From positions 432,863 through 496,862 of the forward strand of contig NZ_LT962687.1 of assembly GCF_900199635.1 (NCBI RefSeq): 64,000 nt of DNA, in the 5' to 3' direction. The stretch comes from Anaerotruncus massiliensis (ex Togo et al. 2026). Its GTDB lineage: Bacteria; Bacillota; Clostridia; Oscillospirales; Ruminococcaceae. Under the pieces are notes generated by a model. It was not told where the DNA came from. It made no database searches and was given only the letters and a program-made list of their open reading frames with translations. A program made the translations under genes and the position numbers. Each line of letters opens with the position of its first letter. The first letter of the stretch is position 1. This document shows positions 16,691 through 25,019 of this stretch, in pieces.

Positions 16691-17305
16691 TTGCCAAGCG
16701 AGAAAATTCTCCAGCAGAAACAAGAGGCGGTCGCCGCGCTGACGGAAAAGCTGAAAAATGCTGCCGCGGGCGTGCTGGTCGACTACAAGGGGATCAATGT
16801 CGCCGACGATACCAAGCTCCGTAAGGAACTGAGGGAAGCCGGCGTCGAGTACGCGGTCGTCAAGAACACGCTGCTCCGCTTCGCGGCAAAGGAGGTCGGT
16901 TACGACGCACTGGATTCGGTGCTTGAAGGAACCACCGCCCTGGCCCTGAGCGACGGCGATCAGGTCGTCGCGGCCAAGATCCTGACCAAGTATGCGGAGG
17001 ACAGCAAGGGAAAGTTTGTTGTCAAGGCCGGCTTTGTTGACGGCGGCGTGATCGACGCCGCGAAGGTCGCGGAACTCGGCAAGCTCCCGAACAGGGAAGC
17101 ACTGCTTTCGATGCTGTGCAGCGCGCTGCAGGGCAACCTGCGCGGTCTGGCCGTCGCGCTCAACGCGATCGCCGAGAAGAGCGGCGAGGCCGCTCCCGCC
17201 GAGGAAGCCGCCCCTGCCGAAGAGGCTGCCGCTCCCGCCGAGGCCGCTCCCGCGGCTGAGGAACCCGCCCCCGCGGCCGAGGAGGCCGCTCCCGCCGCCG
17301 AATGA
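16691..17305 (+). CDS. rplJ: 50S ribosomal protein L10 with an acidic Ala/Pro/Glu tail
   Basis: L10 anchors the L7/L12 stalk on the ribosome and autoregulates its operon. I use the TTG at 16691 (protein begins MPSEKIL) because GGAGG ends 9 nt upstream; the ATG at 16685 is only 3 nt from it. The core (about 1-165) is ordinary. The last 40 or so residues are a low-complexity repeat of Ala, Pro and Glu that standard L10 of about 165-175 residues lacks. The tail starts after the helix that binds L7/L12 dimers, so its role is unknown. Confidence 0.95.
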   Translation: MPSEKILQQKQEAVAALTEKLKNAAAGVLVDYKGINVADDTKLRKELREAGVEYAVVKNTLLRFAAKEVGYDALDSVLEGTTALALSDGDQVVAAKILTKYAEDSKGKFVVKAGFVDGGVIDAAKVAELGKLPNREALLSMLCSALQGNLRGLAVALNAIAEKSGEAAPAEEAAPAEEAAAPAEAAPAAEEPAPAAEEAAPAAE

Positions 17306-17353
17306 GCGGTTTACGACGTTCCACTGAAATGAAACTTATAGGAGGTATTTATT

Positions 17354-17731
17354 ATGGCTTCTGAGAAAATTCTGAAGTTTGTAGAAGATGTCAAAGGCCT
17401 CACCGTCCTTGAGCTCAACGAGCTGGTCAAGGCGATCGAGGAAGAGTTCGGCGTTTCCGCCGCCGCTCCGGTGATGGTCGCCGGCGGCGCCGCCGCCGCT
17501 GCTCCCGCCGCTGAGGAGAAGAGCGAGTTCGACGTCATCCTGACCAACGCCGGCGCTTCCAAGATGGGCGTCATCAAGCTGGTCAAGGAGATCACCGGCC
17601 TGGGCCTCAAAGAGGCGAAGGCCCTGGTCGACGAGGCTCCCAAGCCGGTCAAGGAAGGCGCTTCCAAGGCCGACGCCGAGGACATCAAGAAGAAACTCGA
17701 GGATGCCGGCGCGACCGTCGAGCTCAAGTAA
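17354..17731 (+). CDS. rplL: 50S ribosomal protein L7/L12
   Basis: L7/L12 is the multicopy stalk protein that recruits translation GTPases. The 125-residue protein has the N-terminal dimerisation helices ([16 protein letters not shown]), an Ala-rich hinge, and the C-terminal domain ([26 protein letters not shown]) with the factor-binding surface. AGGAGG precedes the ATG. The operon ends here with a terminator; rpoB does not follow, unlike in many bacteria. Confidence 0.98.
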   Translation: MASEKILKFVEDVKGLTVLELNELVKAIEEEFGVSAAAPVMVAGGAAAAAPAAEEKSEFDVILTNAGASKMGVIKLVKEITGLGLKEAKALVDEAPKPVKEGASKADAEDIKKKLEDAGATVELK

Positions 17732-17748
17732 GTTTCTGCAAAACCGCA

Positions 17749-17785
17749 AAGAAGAGGCCGTCCGGAAGGACGGCCTCTTCTTATT
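17749..17785. terminator. Bidirectional terminator between rplL and the ATC hydrolase gene
   Basis: A perfect 15-bp stem (AAGAAGAGGCCGTCC with its complement, GGAA loop) overlaps the last bases of the convergent gene at 17781. Confidence 0.85.
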
Positions 17786-18410
17786 TGGGGGGAGCCGGGC
17801 GGGACGCGCCCTTCAGGAAATGGAAATCGCAGCGGGGGGCGCCGGTCCCCAGCGTGCCGCCGCGCTCAAACCGGATTTTCGGGAGCAGCCCCGAAAAGGA
17901 GACGAGGTCGTTTTCGCAGTAGAGCCGGCACAGCTCCGGGCAGCCGTGCAGCCGCGTGAGGTCCCAGTAGATGCACCTGCCGAGGTTGAAGTGGAGTTCC
18001 TCCCCGTCGCAGCGGACCCACTCGGTTTCCCAGCCCTCCTCGGGGAAGTTCTTCCTCATGAACGATTTGCAGGCGAAGCGGTAGAGGGTGTAGGCGAAGG
18101 GGAACCCGGCGAGGCGCCGCATCTGCTCCCGCTTGACGCCCGCCGCCCGGCGCGTCTCCTCCCCGGTCAGGTCCAGCGCCTTCTCCCGCGGGACCCCCCG
18201 CTCGAGCAGCGTCAGGTAGTAGGCCATGGGCGGGAAGAGCTTTTTCTGGAGGTGTTCCCGGATGGCGGGGCTCCCGCGGTCGTCGGCGCCCTCCAGAAGG
18301 TCCCGGTACCGCTCCTGCGTCCGGCTGAATACCGCCGCGCCCTCCGCCCTCCCGAACCTTTGGAGGCAGTCCTCCTCCAGAAAGGAGAGGGTGGTATCTT
18401 CAATCCTCAT
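17781..18410 (-). CDS. L-2-amino-thiazoline-4-carboxylic acid hydrolase family protein
   Basis: This 209-residue protein matches the ATC-hydrolase family (Pfam ATC_hydrolase) by its helical N-terminal half and the conserved C-terminal part CENDLVSFSGLL ... RGGTLG ... CDFHF. Characterised members open the thiazoline ring of 2-amino-thiazoline-4-carboxylate on the way to L-cysteine; most clostridial members are uncharacterised. It overlaps the upstream AbrB-like gene by 11 bp, so the two are translationally coupled and probably act together. Confidence 0.82.
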   Translation of the reverse strand: MRIEDTTLSFLEEDCLQRFGRAEGAAVFSRTQERYRDLLEGADDRGSPAIREHLQKKLFPPMAYYLTLLERGVPREKALDLTGEETRRAAGVKREQMRRLAGFPFAYTLYRFACKSFMRKNFPEEGWETEWVRCDGEELHFNLGRCIYWDLTRLHGCPELCRLYCENDLVSFSGLLPKIRFERGGTLGTGAPRCDFHFLKGASRPAPPK

Positions 18411-18630
18411 GCTTCCCGGCCTCCTCGATCATCTGGAAGACCTCCTGCGCGTGGGCCTGCAGGACGTCCGCCTTCGTGACGGCGATCCCCCATTTTTCGT
18501 CCCCGAGGACGAGCAGGATGTCCCCGGCCTTGATGCCGAAGAGCTCTCGCGCCTCCTTCGGGATGATGATCTGGCCCCGCTCGCCCACCTTGACCGTGCC
18601 GAAAATGTGATGCCCCTTCGGAATTTCCAT
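18400..18630 (-). CDS. AbrB/SpoVT-type transcriptional regulator
   Basis: This 76-residue protein is a swapped-hairpin AbrB-type DNA-binding domain (VKVGERGQIIIPKEARELFGIKAGD) with a short helical tail. An in-frame ATG six codons upstream overlaps the ribosome-binding site, so the ATG at 18630 (GGAGG 5 nt upstream) is used. It overlaps the ATC-hydrolase gene and probably regulates their shared promoter, where repeated TATGAATT-like boxes lie. This pairing is frequent in Clostridia. Confidence 0.85.
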   Translation of the reverse strand: MEIPKGHHIFGTVKVGERGQIIIPKEARELFGIKAGDILLVLGDEKWGIAVTKADVLQAHAQEVFQMIEEAGKHED

Positions 18631-18651
18631 AAGCGCCTCCGTGATCATATA

Positions 18652-18703
18652 AATATGAAATTCATACTAATATGAATTATAGCGCGTTCCCGATAAAAGT
18701 CAA
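18652..18703 (-). promoter_or_regulatory. Promoter and candidate operator of the AbrB-ATC hydrolase operon
   Basis: On the minus strand TTGACT (18703-18698) and a perfect TATAAT (18681-18676) are spaced 16 bp. The next 25 or so bases hold AT-rich inverted boxes (TTCATA-TTAG-TATGAA, then TTCATATTTATATGA). They overlap the transcription start, the expected place for an autoregulatory AbrB site. Confidence 0.6.
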
Positions 18704-18717
18704 GCGGATGCCCGAAA

Positions 18718-18752
18718 AAACAGCGGCCCCGCTTTCGCGGGGCCGCTGTTTC
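18718..18752 (-). terminator. Intrinsic terminator after the DUF4349 lipoprotein gene
   Basis: A perfect 15-bp stem (AAACAGCGGCCCCGC with its complement) with a T run on the minus strand lies 20 nt past the stop. Confidence 0.88.
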
Positions 18753-18771
18753 CATAAATTTTTCAAACGGG

Positions 18772-19815
18772 TCATTCCTGCGGCTTCTCATTCTCCGGCG
18801 CGGGGGAACCCTGCGCCGCAGGGGCTGCGGGCTGCTTGGGAGCCCTTTTCCCGCGGCGCTTTTTGGCGGCGCGCAAAATGGCGCGGACGGCCAGCAGGAT
18901 CGCGAGGATGATCACGGCCCAGAGGATCAGCAGGGGACCGACCTCGACGACGAAGAGCAGGAGCCCCTGCACCGACGCGACGAGGTGGTTGCCGGCGCGC
19001 GTCGCGGCGGCGGAGAGCTTTTCACCGAAGGTCTTGGGCTTGGCGGCCGTCTCCTGGTACTCGACGACCTCGCGGAGGTCCATGTTGAGATAGGAGTAGG
19101 TCACCTGCGAATCCATCCGCTTGAGTTGGGCGGTGAGGGATTCGATCTGGTAGCGCACGTCGGAAAGCGCGGTCTGGAGCTGGACGACGTCCTCGAGCTT
19201 CTCCGCCTTGGAGAGGATCTCGAGCAGCGACGCCTCCTGCTGCCGCAGGGAATCGAGGCGCGCCTGCGCGTCGAAGTAGCTGTCGGTGATGTCGTCCATA
19301 TTCTCGCTGCGGGAGACGATATTGCAGAGTCCCCCGACGCCGGCGACCACCTCGTCGAGCTTTTCGGCGGGCACCCGCGCGGTGACCGACGCGCTGCGCT
19401 CGTAGTAGCTGCCGCGGTAGCTGAGGCTCCGGCCGTCAACGCTCTGGCTCTCCACATAGCCGCCGGCCCCGCTGACGAGCTCCGAAATCTGCGCGAGCGC
19501 CCGCTCGAACTCCATCGTTTCGAGGGAGAGGTAGCTGTGCTTGACGATTTTGCGGCCGGCGAGCGCCTCGTCGGATACCTGCGCGCTCGGTTCGGGCGCT
19601 TCGGCCGGGGCCTCCGCCGCGAGCGACTGCATCTGGAAGCCGCCCATATCGGCGGCCGCGTCCTCCGCGTATCCGCCGTATGCGGCGGAGTCCGCCATGG
19701 CGGGGGACGGCGTCGCGGCGGCGGTTTTGGGGTACGACGACGCGCCGCAGGCGCTCAGCAGGAGGGAGAGTGCGGCGAGGACGGCAAAAAGCGGGACCCA
19801 ATGGCTTCGTTTCAT
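18772..19815 (-). CDS. DUF4349 domain lipoprotein
   Basis: This 347-residue lipoprotein has a signal peptide with lipobox (LLLSACG), a low-complexity Ala-rich linker, and the DUF4349 region (about 90-270). A coiled-coil-like stretch (LRQQEASLLEIL ... LEDVVQLQTALSDVRYQIESL) follows, then a C-terminal transmembrane helix and a basic tail. Function is unknown; related proteins sit in the envelope. The ATG at 19815 is chosen for its GGGAGG site and because the lipobox then lies at the expected distance. Confidence 0.85.
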   Translation of the reverse strand: MKRSHWVPLFAVLAALSLLLSACGASSYPKTAAATPSPAMADSAAYGGYAEDAAADMGGFQMQSLAAEAPAEAPEPSAQVSDEALAGRKIVKHSYLSLETMEFERALAQISELVSGAGGYVESQSVDGRSLSYRGSYYERSASVTARVPAEKLDEVVAGVGGLCNIVSRSENMDDITDSYFDAQARLDSLRQQEASLLEILSKAEKLEDVVQLQTALSDVRYQIESLTAQLKRMDSQVTYSYLNMDLREVVEYQETAAKPKTFGEKLSAAATRAGNHLVASVQGLLLFVVEVGPLLILWAVIILAILLAVRAILRAAKKRRGKRAPKQPAAPAAQGSPAPENEKPQE

Positions 19816-19924
19816 TTTTTTGACCTCCCAATTCATCATGTCGGGATATTCCACGCCCCGGCGGGCGGCTTGTGCACGGCCGTTTCAATCAAAAGGTGCG
19901 GCGGAAATCCCGTTTTACTGCATG

Positions 19925-19956
19925 AAAAACGGGATGCCGCGAGGCATCCCGTTTCA
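19925..19956 (-). terminator. Intrinsic terminator after the DD-carboxypeptidase gene
   Basis: A perfect 12-bp stem (AAACGGGATGCC / GGCATCCCGTTT) lies about 10 nt past the stop codon at 19965. T residues follow on the minus strand. Confidence 0.85.
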
Positions 19957-19964
19957 AATCCGAT

Positions 19965-21515
19965 TTACCGCTTCTGCTGGGGCGGGCGGCGGCGCTTGGC
20001 CTGGTAGCGGCGCTTGTTGTGGTTGCGCACGATCATCAGGGCGATATAGAGGACGATCACGATGATGACGAAGATGAGGATGAACTTGAAGATGAAGTTG
20101 CCGAAGAAGGCCTTCACCTTTTCCAGGTAGACGAGCGCGACGCTCGCCTCGACCGTTTCGCCCGCGACGAGGGGCACGCTGCCGACCTCCTCGCCCATGA
20201 GCATCAGCTTGACGCGGCCGACCTCCTGCCCCTTTTCGACGGGCGCGTCAATGAAGAGCTCGGTCTTGCCCTTCTGGCCCTTCACCGGGCGCTCGATCGC
20301 CTTGTAGATCTCGACCTGCGGCTCGATGTCGCTGCCGGTCACGTCCTTGGGCACGAGGGTGGCGAACTTGTCCGCCGCGAAGAGCTTGATATAGTCGGTG
20401 TCCCACGAGAGCCGCACGTTGACCCCCGCGACCTCCTCGCCCACGCTCATGAGCGTCTTGACGCGGAAGCTGTCGAACGCCCAGTCGTAGAGGCGCGCGG
20501 TGTCGCGGAAGGCGAGGTTGTTGGCGTAGATTTCGCCGTCGGGGCTGCGGTAGGGCGCGCCCAGACAGACGGCGAGGTAGGTGTAGCCGTCCCGCGTCGC
20601 CGTGGAGACAAAGTTGACGACCCCCTGCCCCGGCTCGGGCAGGGTGCCCGTCTTGATGCCGCGCAGGCCCTCGTAGTAGTAGCCGTCGGTGTCGGCGGCG
20701 TTGATCATTTTATTGGTGGAGATCCAGGTGATGCCGCTCTCGGGGCCGCCGGTCGGGTAGGCGGTGTAGACCCGGGTGTTGGCGATCTCCATGTAGTCCT
20801 CGTTCTGCATCGCGTACTGGGCGATGAGGGCCATGTCATAGGCGGTGGTGTAGTTCTCCTCCCCCTCGATGTAGAGGCCGGTGGGGTTGGAGAAGTGGGT
20901 GTTTTTCGCGCCCATCTCCTTGGCCTTCTGGTTCATCATCACGCAGAAGTCCTCGATGCTGCCGTTGCCGACATAGTCGGCCAGCATCATCGCGGCGGCG
21001 TTGACCGACTGGGTGAGGGAGCCGTAGAGCAGGTCGCGCAGCGTGAACTGCACCCCCTGGTAGATGCCGCCGTCGCCCGCCTGAAGATTATAGAGATAGT
21101 TCTGGATATAGGTCTTGAGCTCGGTGGTCTCGTTGTCGAGGTCGTGGTCGCTCTCGAGCACGACGAGCGCGGTCATGATCTTGGTCAGCGAGGCGGGCTG
21201 GATGCGCTCCATCTCGTTGCGGTTGTAGACCGGCTCGCCCGAGTCGACGTTGAGCAGGTAGATGCCCTGCGACTGGTAGAGCTCCTCGTCGGGGGGCACG
21301 TAGGGGGAGAGGGAGGCGTCCGGTGAGGCGCTCCCGGCGCCGCCGGACGCGCCGTCCGGAGAGCCGGAGGAGTCCGGCTCCGACGAGGAATTCCCCGATG
21401 AGGCTTCCGACGAGCCGGCGGAGGCGCCGTCGTCCTTCGGAGCCGCCAAAAGCGGCGTGGCCAGCATGGTACAGGCGATCGTCATCGCCAGGAGGAATGC
21501 GCACCATCTTTTCAT
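19965..21515 (-). CDS. D-alanyl-D-alanine carboxypeptidase (peptidase S11)
   Basis: This 516-residue exported penicillin-binding protein removes the terminal D-Ala from peptidoglycan stem peptides. It has a signal peptide (residues 1-25), a Ser/Gly/Asp-rich linker (about 27-70), and the S11 catalytic domain with SLTK, SVN and KTGT boxes. A C-terminal beta domain and a transmembrane helix near the end follow, with a strongly basic cytoplasmic tail (KRRYQAKRRRPPQQKR). The extra C-terminal anchor is a true transmembrane helix rather than the usual amphipathic one. One of three S11 enzymes in the window. Confidence 0.93.
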   Translation of the reverse strand: MKRWCAFLLAMTIACTMLATPLLAAPKDDGASAGSSEASSGNSSSEPDSSGSPDGASGGAGSASPDASLSPYVPPDEELYQSQGIYLLNVDSGEPVYNRNEMERIQPASLTKIMTALVVLESDHDLDNETTELKTYIQNYLYNLQAGDGGIYQGVQFTLRDLLYGSLTQSVNAAAMMLADYVGNGSIEDFCVMMNQKAKEMGAKNTHFSNPTGLYIEGEENYTTAYDMALIAQYAMQNEDYMEIANTRVYTAYPTGGPESGITWISTNKMINAADTDGYYYEGLRGIKTGTLPEPGQGVVNFVSTATRDGYTYLAVCLGAPYRSPDGEIYANNLAFRDTARLYDWAFDSFRVKTLMSVGEEVAGVNVRLSWDTDYIKLFAADKFATLVPKDVTGSDIEPQVEIYKAIERPVKGQKGKTELFIDAPVEKGQEVGRVKLMLMGEEVGSVPLVAGETVEASVALVYLEKVKAFFGNFIFKFILIFVIIVIVLYIALMIVRNHNKRRYQAKRRRPPQQKR

Positions 21516-21753
21516 TTCAGCTTCCGTTTCCCCGCTGCCGGAGCGGTATCACAAAAGCCGGCTGCTTTGCGGCAGGATTCAAGCAGCGGCGTCAGATCAA
21601 ATGTGGATTGCCGATTGCGCCCGGTGGCAAATTGTGATAAAATGAACCCGATACATTTTACTAGAATAGCCAATATCTACCCACAGTATACCAAAAGTTC
21701 CGACAAAAGAAAAGACAAATTTCGAGGAATTTTGCAGCACGGGAGGAATTGAG

Positions 21754-23049
21754 ATGCTGGATTACGCGGATAAAAATTACGGCTTCGACACGCTGATGGT
21801 GCACGCGGGCACCCAGCCCGACCCCGAGACCCATTCGGTGGCGCTGCCCATCTACCAGACGACCGCCTACACCTTCGACAGCACCGAGCACGCGGCGCGG
21901 CTCTTTGAGCTCAAGGAGCCGGGCAACATCTACACCCGCCTGAGCAATCCCACCGTCGACGCGCTCGAGCGCCGGGTGGCCGCGCTCGACGGCGGCATCG
22001 GCGCGCTCGCCTTCGCGTCGGGGCACGCGGCGATGGTCCACACCTTTTTGAACCTCGCGGGCGCGGGGGACGAGATCGTCTCCTCCATCTGCATCTACGG
22101 CGGCGCGATCAACATGATGGGCGTCACCCTCGGGCGGATCGGCGTCAAGGTGAAATTCGTCGACCCGGGCGACCTCGGCGCCTGGGAGGCGGCCGTCACC
22201 GACCGCACCAAGGCGTTTTTCGTCGAGGCGATCGGCAACCCCAACGCGAACGTGGCGGACATCGAGGCGATCGCGGCGATCGCCCACCGGCACGGCGTCC
22301 CGATGATCGTCGACTCGACCTTCACCACCCCCTACCTGCTGCGCCCCATTGACTACGGCGCGGACTACGTCGTCCACTCCGCCACCAAGTTCCTCGGCGG
22401 CCACGGCACCGCCATGTGCGGCATCGTGACCGACGCGGGCACCTTCGACTTCAACGGCAATCCCCGTTTCCCGCTCTACACCGAGCCGGATGTCAGCTAC
22501 CACGGGGTCGTCTTCGCCAAGGACTGCGGCAACGCGGGCTTCCTCTCCCGGCTGCGCGCCATGATGCTGCGCGACCTCGGCGGCTGCTGCGCGCCGCTGA
22601 GCGCCTTCCTCATCATGCAGGGCATCGAGACCCTCTCGCTGCGCATGAGGCACATCTCCGAGAGCGCCCTCGCGATCGCCGAACACCTCGAAAGCCACCC
22701 CGACGTGGCGTTCGTCAACTATCCGGGCCTCAAGTCCAGCCCCTATTACCCGCTTGTGCGGAAATACCTGCCGAAGGGCGCGGGCGGCGTCTTCACCTTC
22801 GGGCTCAAGGGGGGCCGCGAGCGGGGCGCGAAGCTCATCGACTCGCTCGAACTCATCCTGCACGTCACCAATGTCGGCGATTCCCGCACCCTCATCAGCC
22901 ACCCGGCCTCCACCACCCACAGCCAGCTCTCCGACGAGCAGCTCGCCGAGAGCGGCATCACGCCGGAGACCGTCCGCCTGTCGGTGGGGCTGGAGGACCC
23001 GGCGGACCTGATCGCCGATCTCGACCGGGCCATCGCGGCCGCGAAATAA
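21754..23049 (+). CDS. metY: O-acetylhomoserine sulfhydrylase family enzyme
   Basis: This PLP enzyme of the Cys/Met metabolism family makes homocysteine from O-acetylhomoserine and sulfide. The 431-residue length, the start (GFDTLMVHAGTQPDPETHSVALPIYQTTAY), the PLP lysine in HSATKFLGGHG and the C-terminal SVGLEDPADLI fit MetY better than the shorter MetB/MetC group. GGGAGG lies 8 nt before the ATG. No SAM riboswitch or T-box is visible in the 238 bases upstream, only a possible promoter (TTGCGC, 17 bp, TAAAAT ending near 21641). Confidence 0.9.
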   Translation: MLDYADKNYGFDTLMVHAGTQPDPETHSVALPIYQTTAYTFDSTEHAARLFELKEPGNIYTRLSNPTVDALERRVAALDGGIGALAFASGHAAMVHTFLNLAGAGDEIVSSICIYGGAINMMGVTLGRIGVKVKFVDPGDLGAWEAAVTDRTKAFFVEAIGNPNANVADIEAIAAIAHRHGVPMIVDSTFTTPYLLRPIDYGADYVVHSATKFLGGHGTAMCGIVTDAGTFDFNGNPRFPLYTEPDVSYHGVVFAKDCGNAGFLSRLRAMMLRDLGGCCAPLSAFLIMQGIETLSLRMRHISESALAIAEHLESHPDVAFVNYPGLKSSPYYPLVRKYLPKGAGGVFTFGLKGGRERGAKLIDSLELILHVTNVGDSRTLISHPASTTHSQLSDEQLAESGITPETVRLSVGLEDPADLIADLDRAIAAAK

Positions 23050-23074
23050 CCGCCATCCACGGGGGAAACGATCT

Positions 23075-23749
23075 ATGATTTATGTGACGGGAGATGTCCA
23101 CGCCGACCTCGGCCGCTTCAAGGGAAAGGCCGCCAAAAAGCTCAAAAAGGGCGACACGCTGATCGTCTGCGGCGATTTCGGCTTTGTGTGGGACGGCTCC
23201 AAGAAGGAACAGCGGGTGCTCAAATGGCTGGGCAAGCGCCGCTACAACGTCCTCTTCGTCGAGGGCACCCACGACAACCTCGACCTGCTCGCGGGTTACC
23301 CGGTCGTCGACTTCTGCGGCGGGAAGGCGCGGCAAATCAGCGGCAAATGCCACCAGCTGCTCCGCGGCGAGATCTACACGATCGAAAGCGACGAGGTCTT
23401 CACCTTCGGGGGCGGGGAGAGCTCCGATTCGGACGCGCGCGTCCCCGGCGCGAGCTGGTGGCCGGGCGAGTTGCCCGACCCGGAGGAGCTCGCGCACGCG
23501 CGGGAGAACCTGGCGGCCCGCGGCAACGTCGTCGACTACATCATCACCCATTCGGCCTCCAACACGGTCAACGGGTTCCTCAACATGGACCGCGACCACG
23601 TGAACCAGCTGGAGGCGTTCCTCGACGAGGTCTCCCAGACGGTGCGCTACAAGCACTGGTTCTTCGGGAGCATCCACCTCGACAAGGTCATCCCGCCGAT
23701 GTACCACGCCGTCTACCAGGAGATTCTGCCCCTCAAGGGGATGAAATAG
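23075..23749 (+). CDS. Metallophosphoesterase family protein with altered metal-binding motifs
   Basis: This 224-residue protein has the calcineurin-like fold: GDVHAD near the N-terminus, GDFGFVW, then GTHDN where most relatives have GNHD/E, THSAS, and GSIHLD where most have GHxH. Two usual metal ligands (the Asn and the first His) are therefore replaced, which may change or lower activity. The substrate is unknown. It follows metY by 25 nt on the same strand and is probably cotranscribed. Confidence 0.82.
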   Translation: MIYVTGDVHADLGRFKGKAAKKLKKGDTLIVCGDFGFVWDGSKKEQRVLKWLGKRRYNVLFVEGTHDNLDLLAGYPVVDFCGGKARQISGKCHQLLRGEIYTIESDEVFTFGGGESSDSDARVPGASWWPGELPDPEELAHARENLAARGNVVDYIITHSASNTVNGFLNMDRDHVNQLEAFLDEVSQTVRYKHWFFGSIHLDKVIPPMYHAVYQEILPLKGMK

Positions 23750-23766
23750 CGAAAGCCGCGGGGGAC

Positions 23767-23795
23767 TTGCAAAACGCCCGCACAGCGCGTATACT
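23767..23795 (+). promoter_or_regulatory. Promoter of the LacI-type regulator gene
   Basis: TTGCAA (23767-23772) and TATACT (23790-23795) are spaced 17 bp, 44 nt before the GTG start. Confidence 0.75.
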
Positions 23796-23838
23796 GTTCG
23801 GAAATGAGCGTTTCCGGCGCGGATCGGGAGGGACAGGT

Positions 23839-24843
23839 GTGGAAAAAGCCAAAAGCATCAAGGAGATCGCCCGGCTGGCCGGCGTTTCGACCGCAACGGT
23901 CTCCCGCGTCATCAACCAGAACGGGCGGTTCTCCAAGGAGACGGAGGAGCGGGTGCTCCGGGTCATCCGGCAGAACGACTACACCCCGAACATGAGCGCC
24001 AAGGGGCTGCGCACCAGCCGCACGCGCGTCATCGGCGTGGTGGTGCCGGACATCACCAACCCGCATTTCGCCAACGTGGTGCTCCACCTTGAGATGGAGT
24101 TCACCCGGCGGGGCTACTCCTGCCTGATCTGCAACACCAACGAATCCTCCTCGCTGGAAAAGAAGCACATCCGGTCGCTGACCGCCCAGAACGTCAGCGG
24201 GATCGTGCTGATCTCCAGCACCCGCAACTACACCGAGCTGGACAGCCTGCCGGTGGTCTACGTCGACCGCCCCTCCCGCAGCGAAAAGGAGCGCGGGGAG
24301 GGCGTGATGATCGAGTCGGACAACACCCAGGGGGGCTACCTCGCCACGCGGGAGCTGCTGGGCGCGGGCTGCCGGCACATCCTCATCCTCAAATGCCTCG
24401 GCAACGACTCCAACCAGCTCGCCCGGTACAGGGGCTTCCAGCGGGCGATCGGGGAGGCGGGCGTGGAGGAGGAAGAGGCCCTGCGCATCAACCTCGACGC
24501 CGTCTCGATCGACGGCGCGCGCAAGGCGGTCGCCGACCTGCTCGACGGCGGGGTGGCGTTCGACGCCGTCATGTCCACCACCGACACGATGGCCGCGGGA
24601 GCGGTCATCGCGCTGCGCGAGCACGGGCTTTCGGTGCCGCGCGACGTCTTGGTGACCGGGTTCGACGACTGCCAGCTCGCCGAGGCGTGCGGCCCCGGGC
24701 TCACGAGCGTGCACCAGGACGTGGCGGAGATGTCGCGGCTGGCCACCGAGCTGCTCTTCCAGATGATGCGCGGGGAGCGCCCCGAGCGCAGCCACTACCG
24801 GCTGCCCGTGACGCTGACGGTGCGGAATTCCACCCGCCGGTGA
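23839..24843 (+). CDS. LacI-family transcriptional regulator, probable repressor of the allose operon
   Basis: This 334-residue regulator has the N-terminal LacI helix-turn-helix (IKEIARLAGVSTATVSRVIN) and a periplasmic-binding-protein-like sugar domain (VIGVVVPDITNPHFANVV ... VTGFDDCQLAEACGPGLTSV). The start is the GTG at 23839 with GGGAGGG 6 nt upstream; the longer open frame is a shadow of the previous gene. It directly precedes the allose operon, whose promoter is flanked by two matching boxes, so it most likely represses that operon until D-allose or a derivative binds. Confidence 0.92.
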   Translation: MEKAKSIKEIARLAGVSTATVSRVINQNGRFSKETEERVLRVIRQNDYTPNMSAKGLRTSRTRVIGVVVPDITNPHFANVVLHLEMEFTRRGYSCLICNTNESSSLEKKHIRSLTAQNVSGIVLISSTRNYTELDSLPVVYVDRPSRSEKERGEGVMIESDNTQGGYLATRELLGAGCRHILILKCLGNDSNQLARYRGFQRAIGEAGVEEEEALRINLDAVSIDGARKAVADLLDGGVAFDAVMSTTDTMAAGAVIALREHGLSVPRDVLVTGFDDCQLAEACGPGLTSVHQDVAEMSRLATELLFQMMRGERPERSHYRLPVTLTVRNSTRR

Positions 24844-24860
24844 CGGGAAAAAGGTGATCA

Positions 24861-24896
24861 AACGGGCGCCGCCTTTGGGCGGCGCCCGTTTTTTGT
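24861..24896 (+). terminator. Intrinsic terminator after the regulator gene
   Basis: A perfect 13-bp stem (AACGGGCGCCGCC / GGCGGCGCCCGTT) is followed by TTTTTTG. Confidence 0.92.
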
Positions 24897-24934
24897 TACG
24901 CTTTTGTAATCAATCCGGGTAATTTGCACAAGAT

Positions 24935-24950
24935 GAGCAAACGATTACCC
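24935..24950 (+). promoter_or_regulatory. Upstream operator box O1
   Basis: GAGCAAACGATTACCC matches the box at 25020 at 15 of 16 bases in the same orientation, exactly 85 bp upstream (about eight helical turns). The core AAACGATTA is typical of LacI-family sites. Confidence 0.65.
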
Positions 24951-24979
24951 ATCAAATCGATGAAATTGATTCCACGCGG

Positions 24980-25008
24980 TTGACATTCAACTGGCGAAAT
25001 ATTATATT
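24980..25008 (+). promoter_or_regulatory. Promoter of the allose operon
   Basis: A consensus TTGACA (24980-24985) and TATATT (25003-25008) are spaced 17 bp, lying between the two operator boxes. Confidence 0.85.
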
Positions 25009-25019
25009 TGGGATGCAGT

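Noticed and set aside
21516-21753. SAM riboswitch or T-box before metY
   Set aside because: None of the conserved helices or T-box sequence could be found; only a plausible promoter and a ribosome-binding site are visible.
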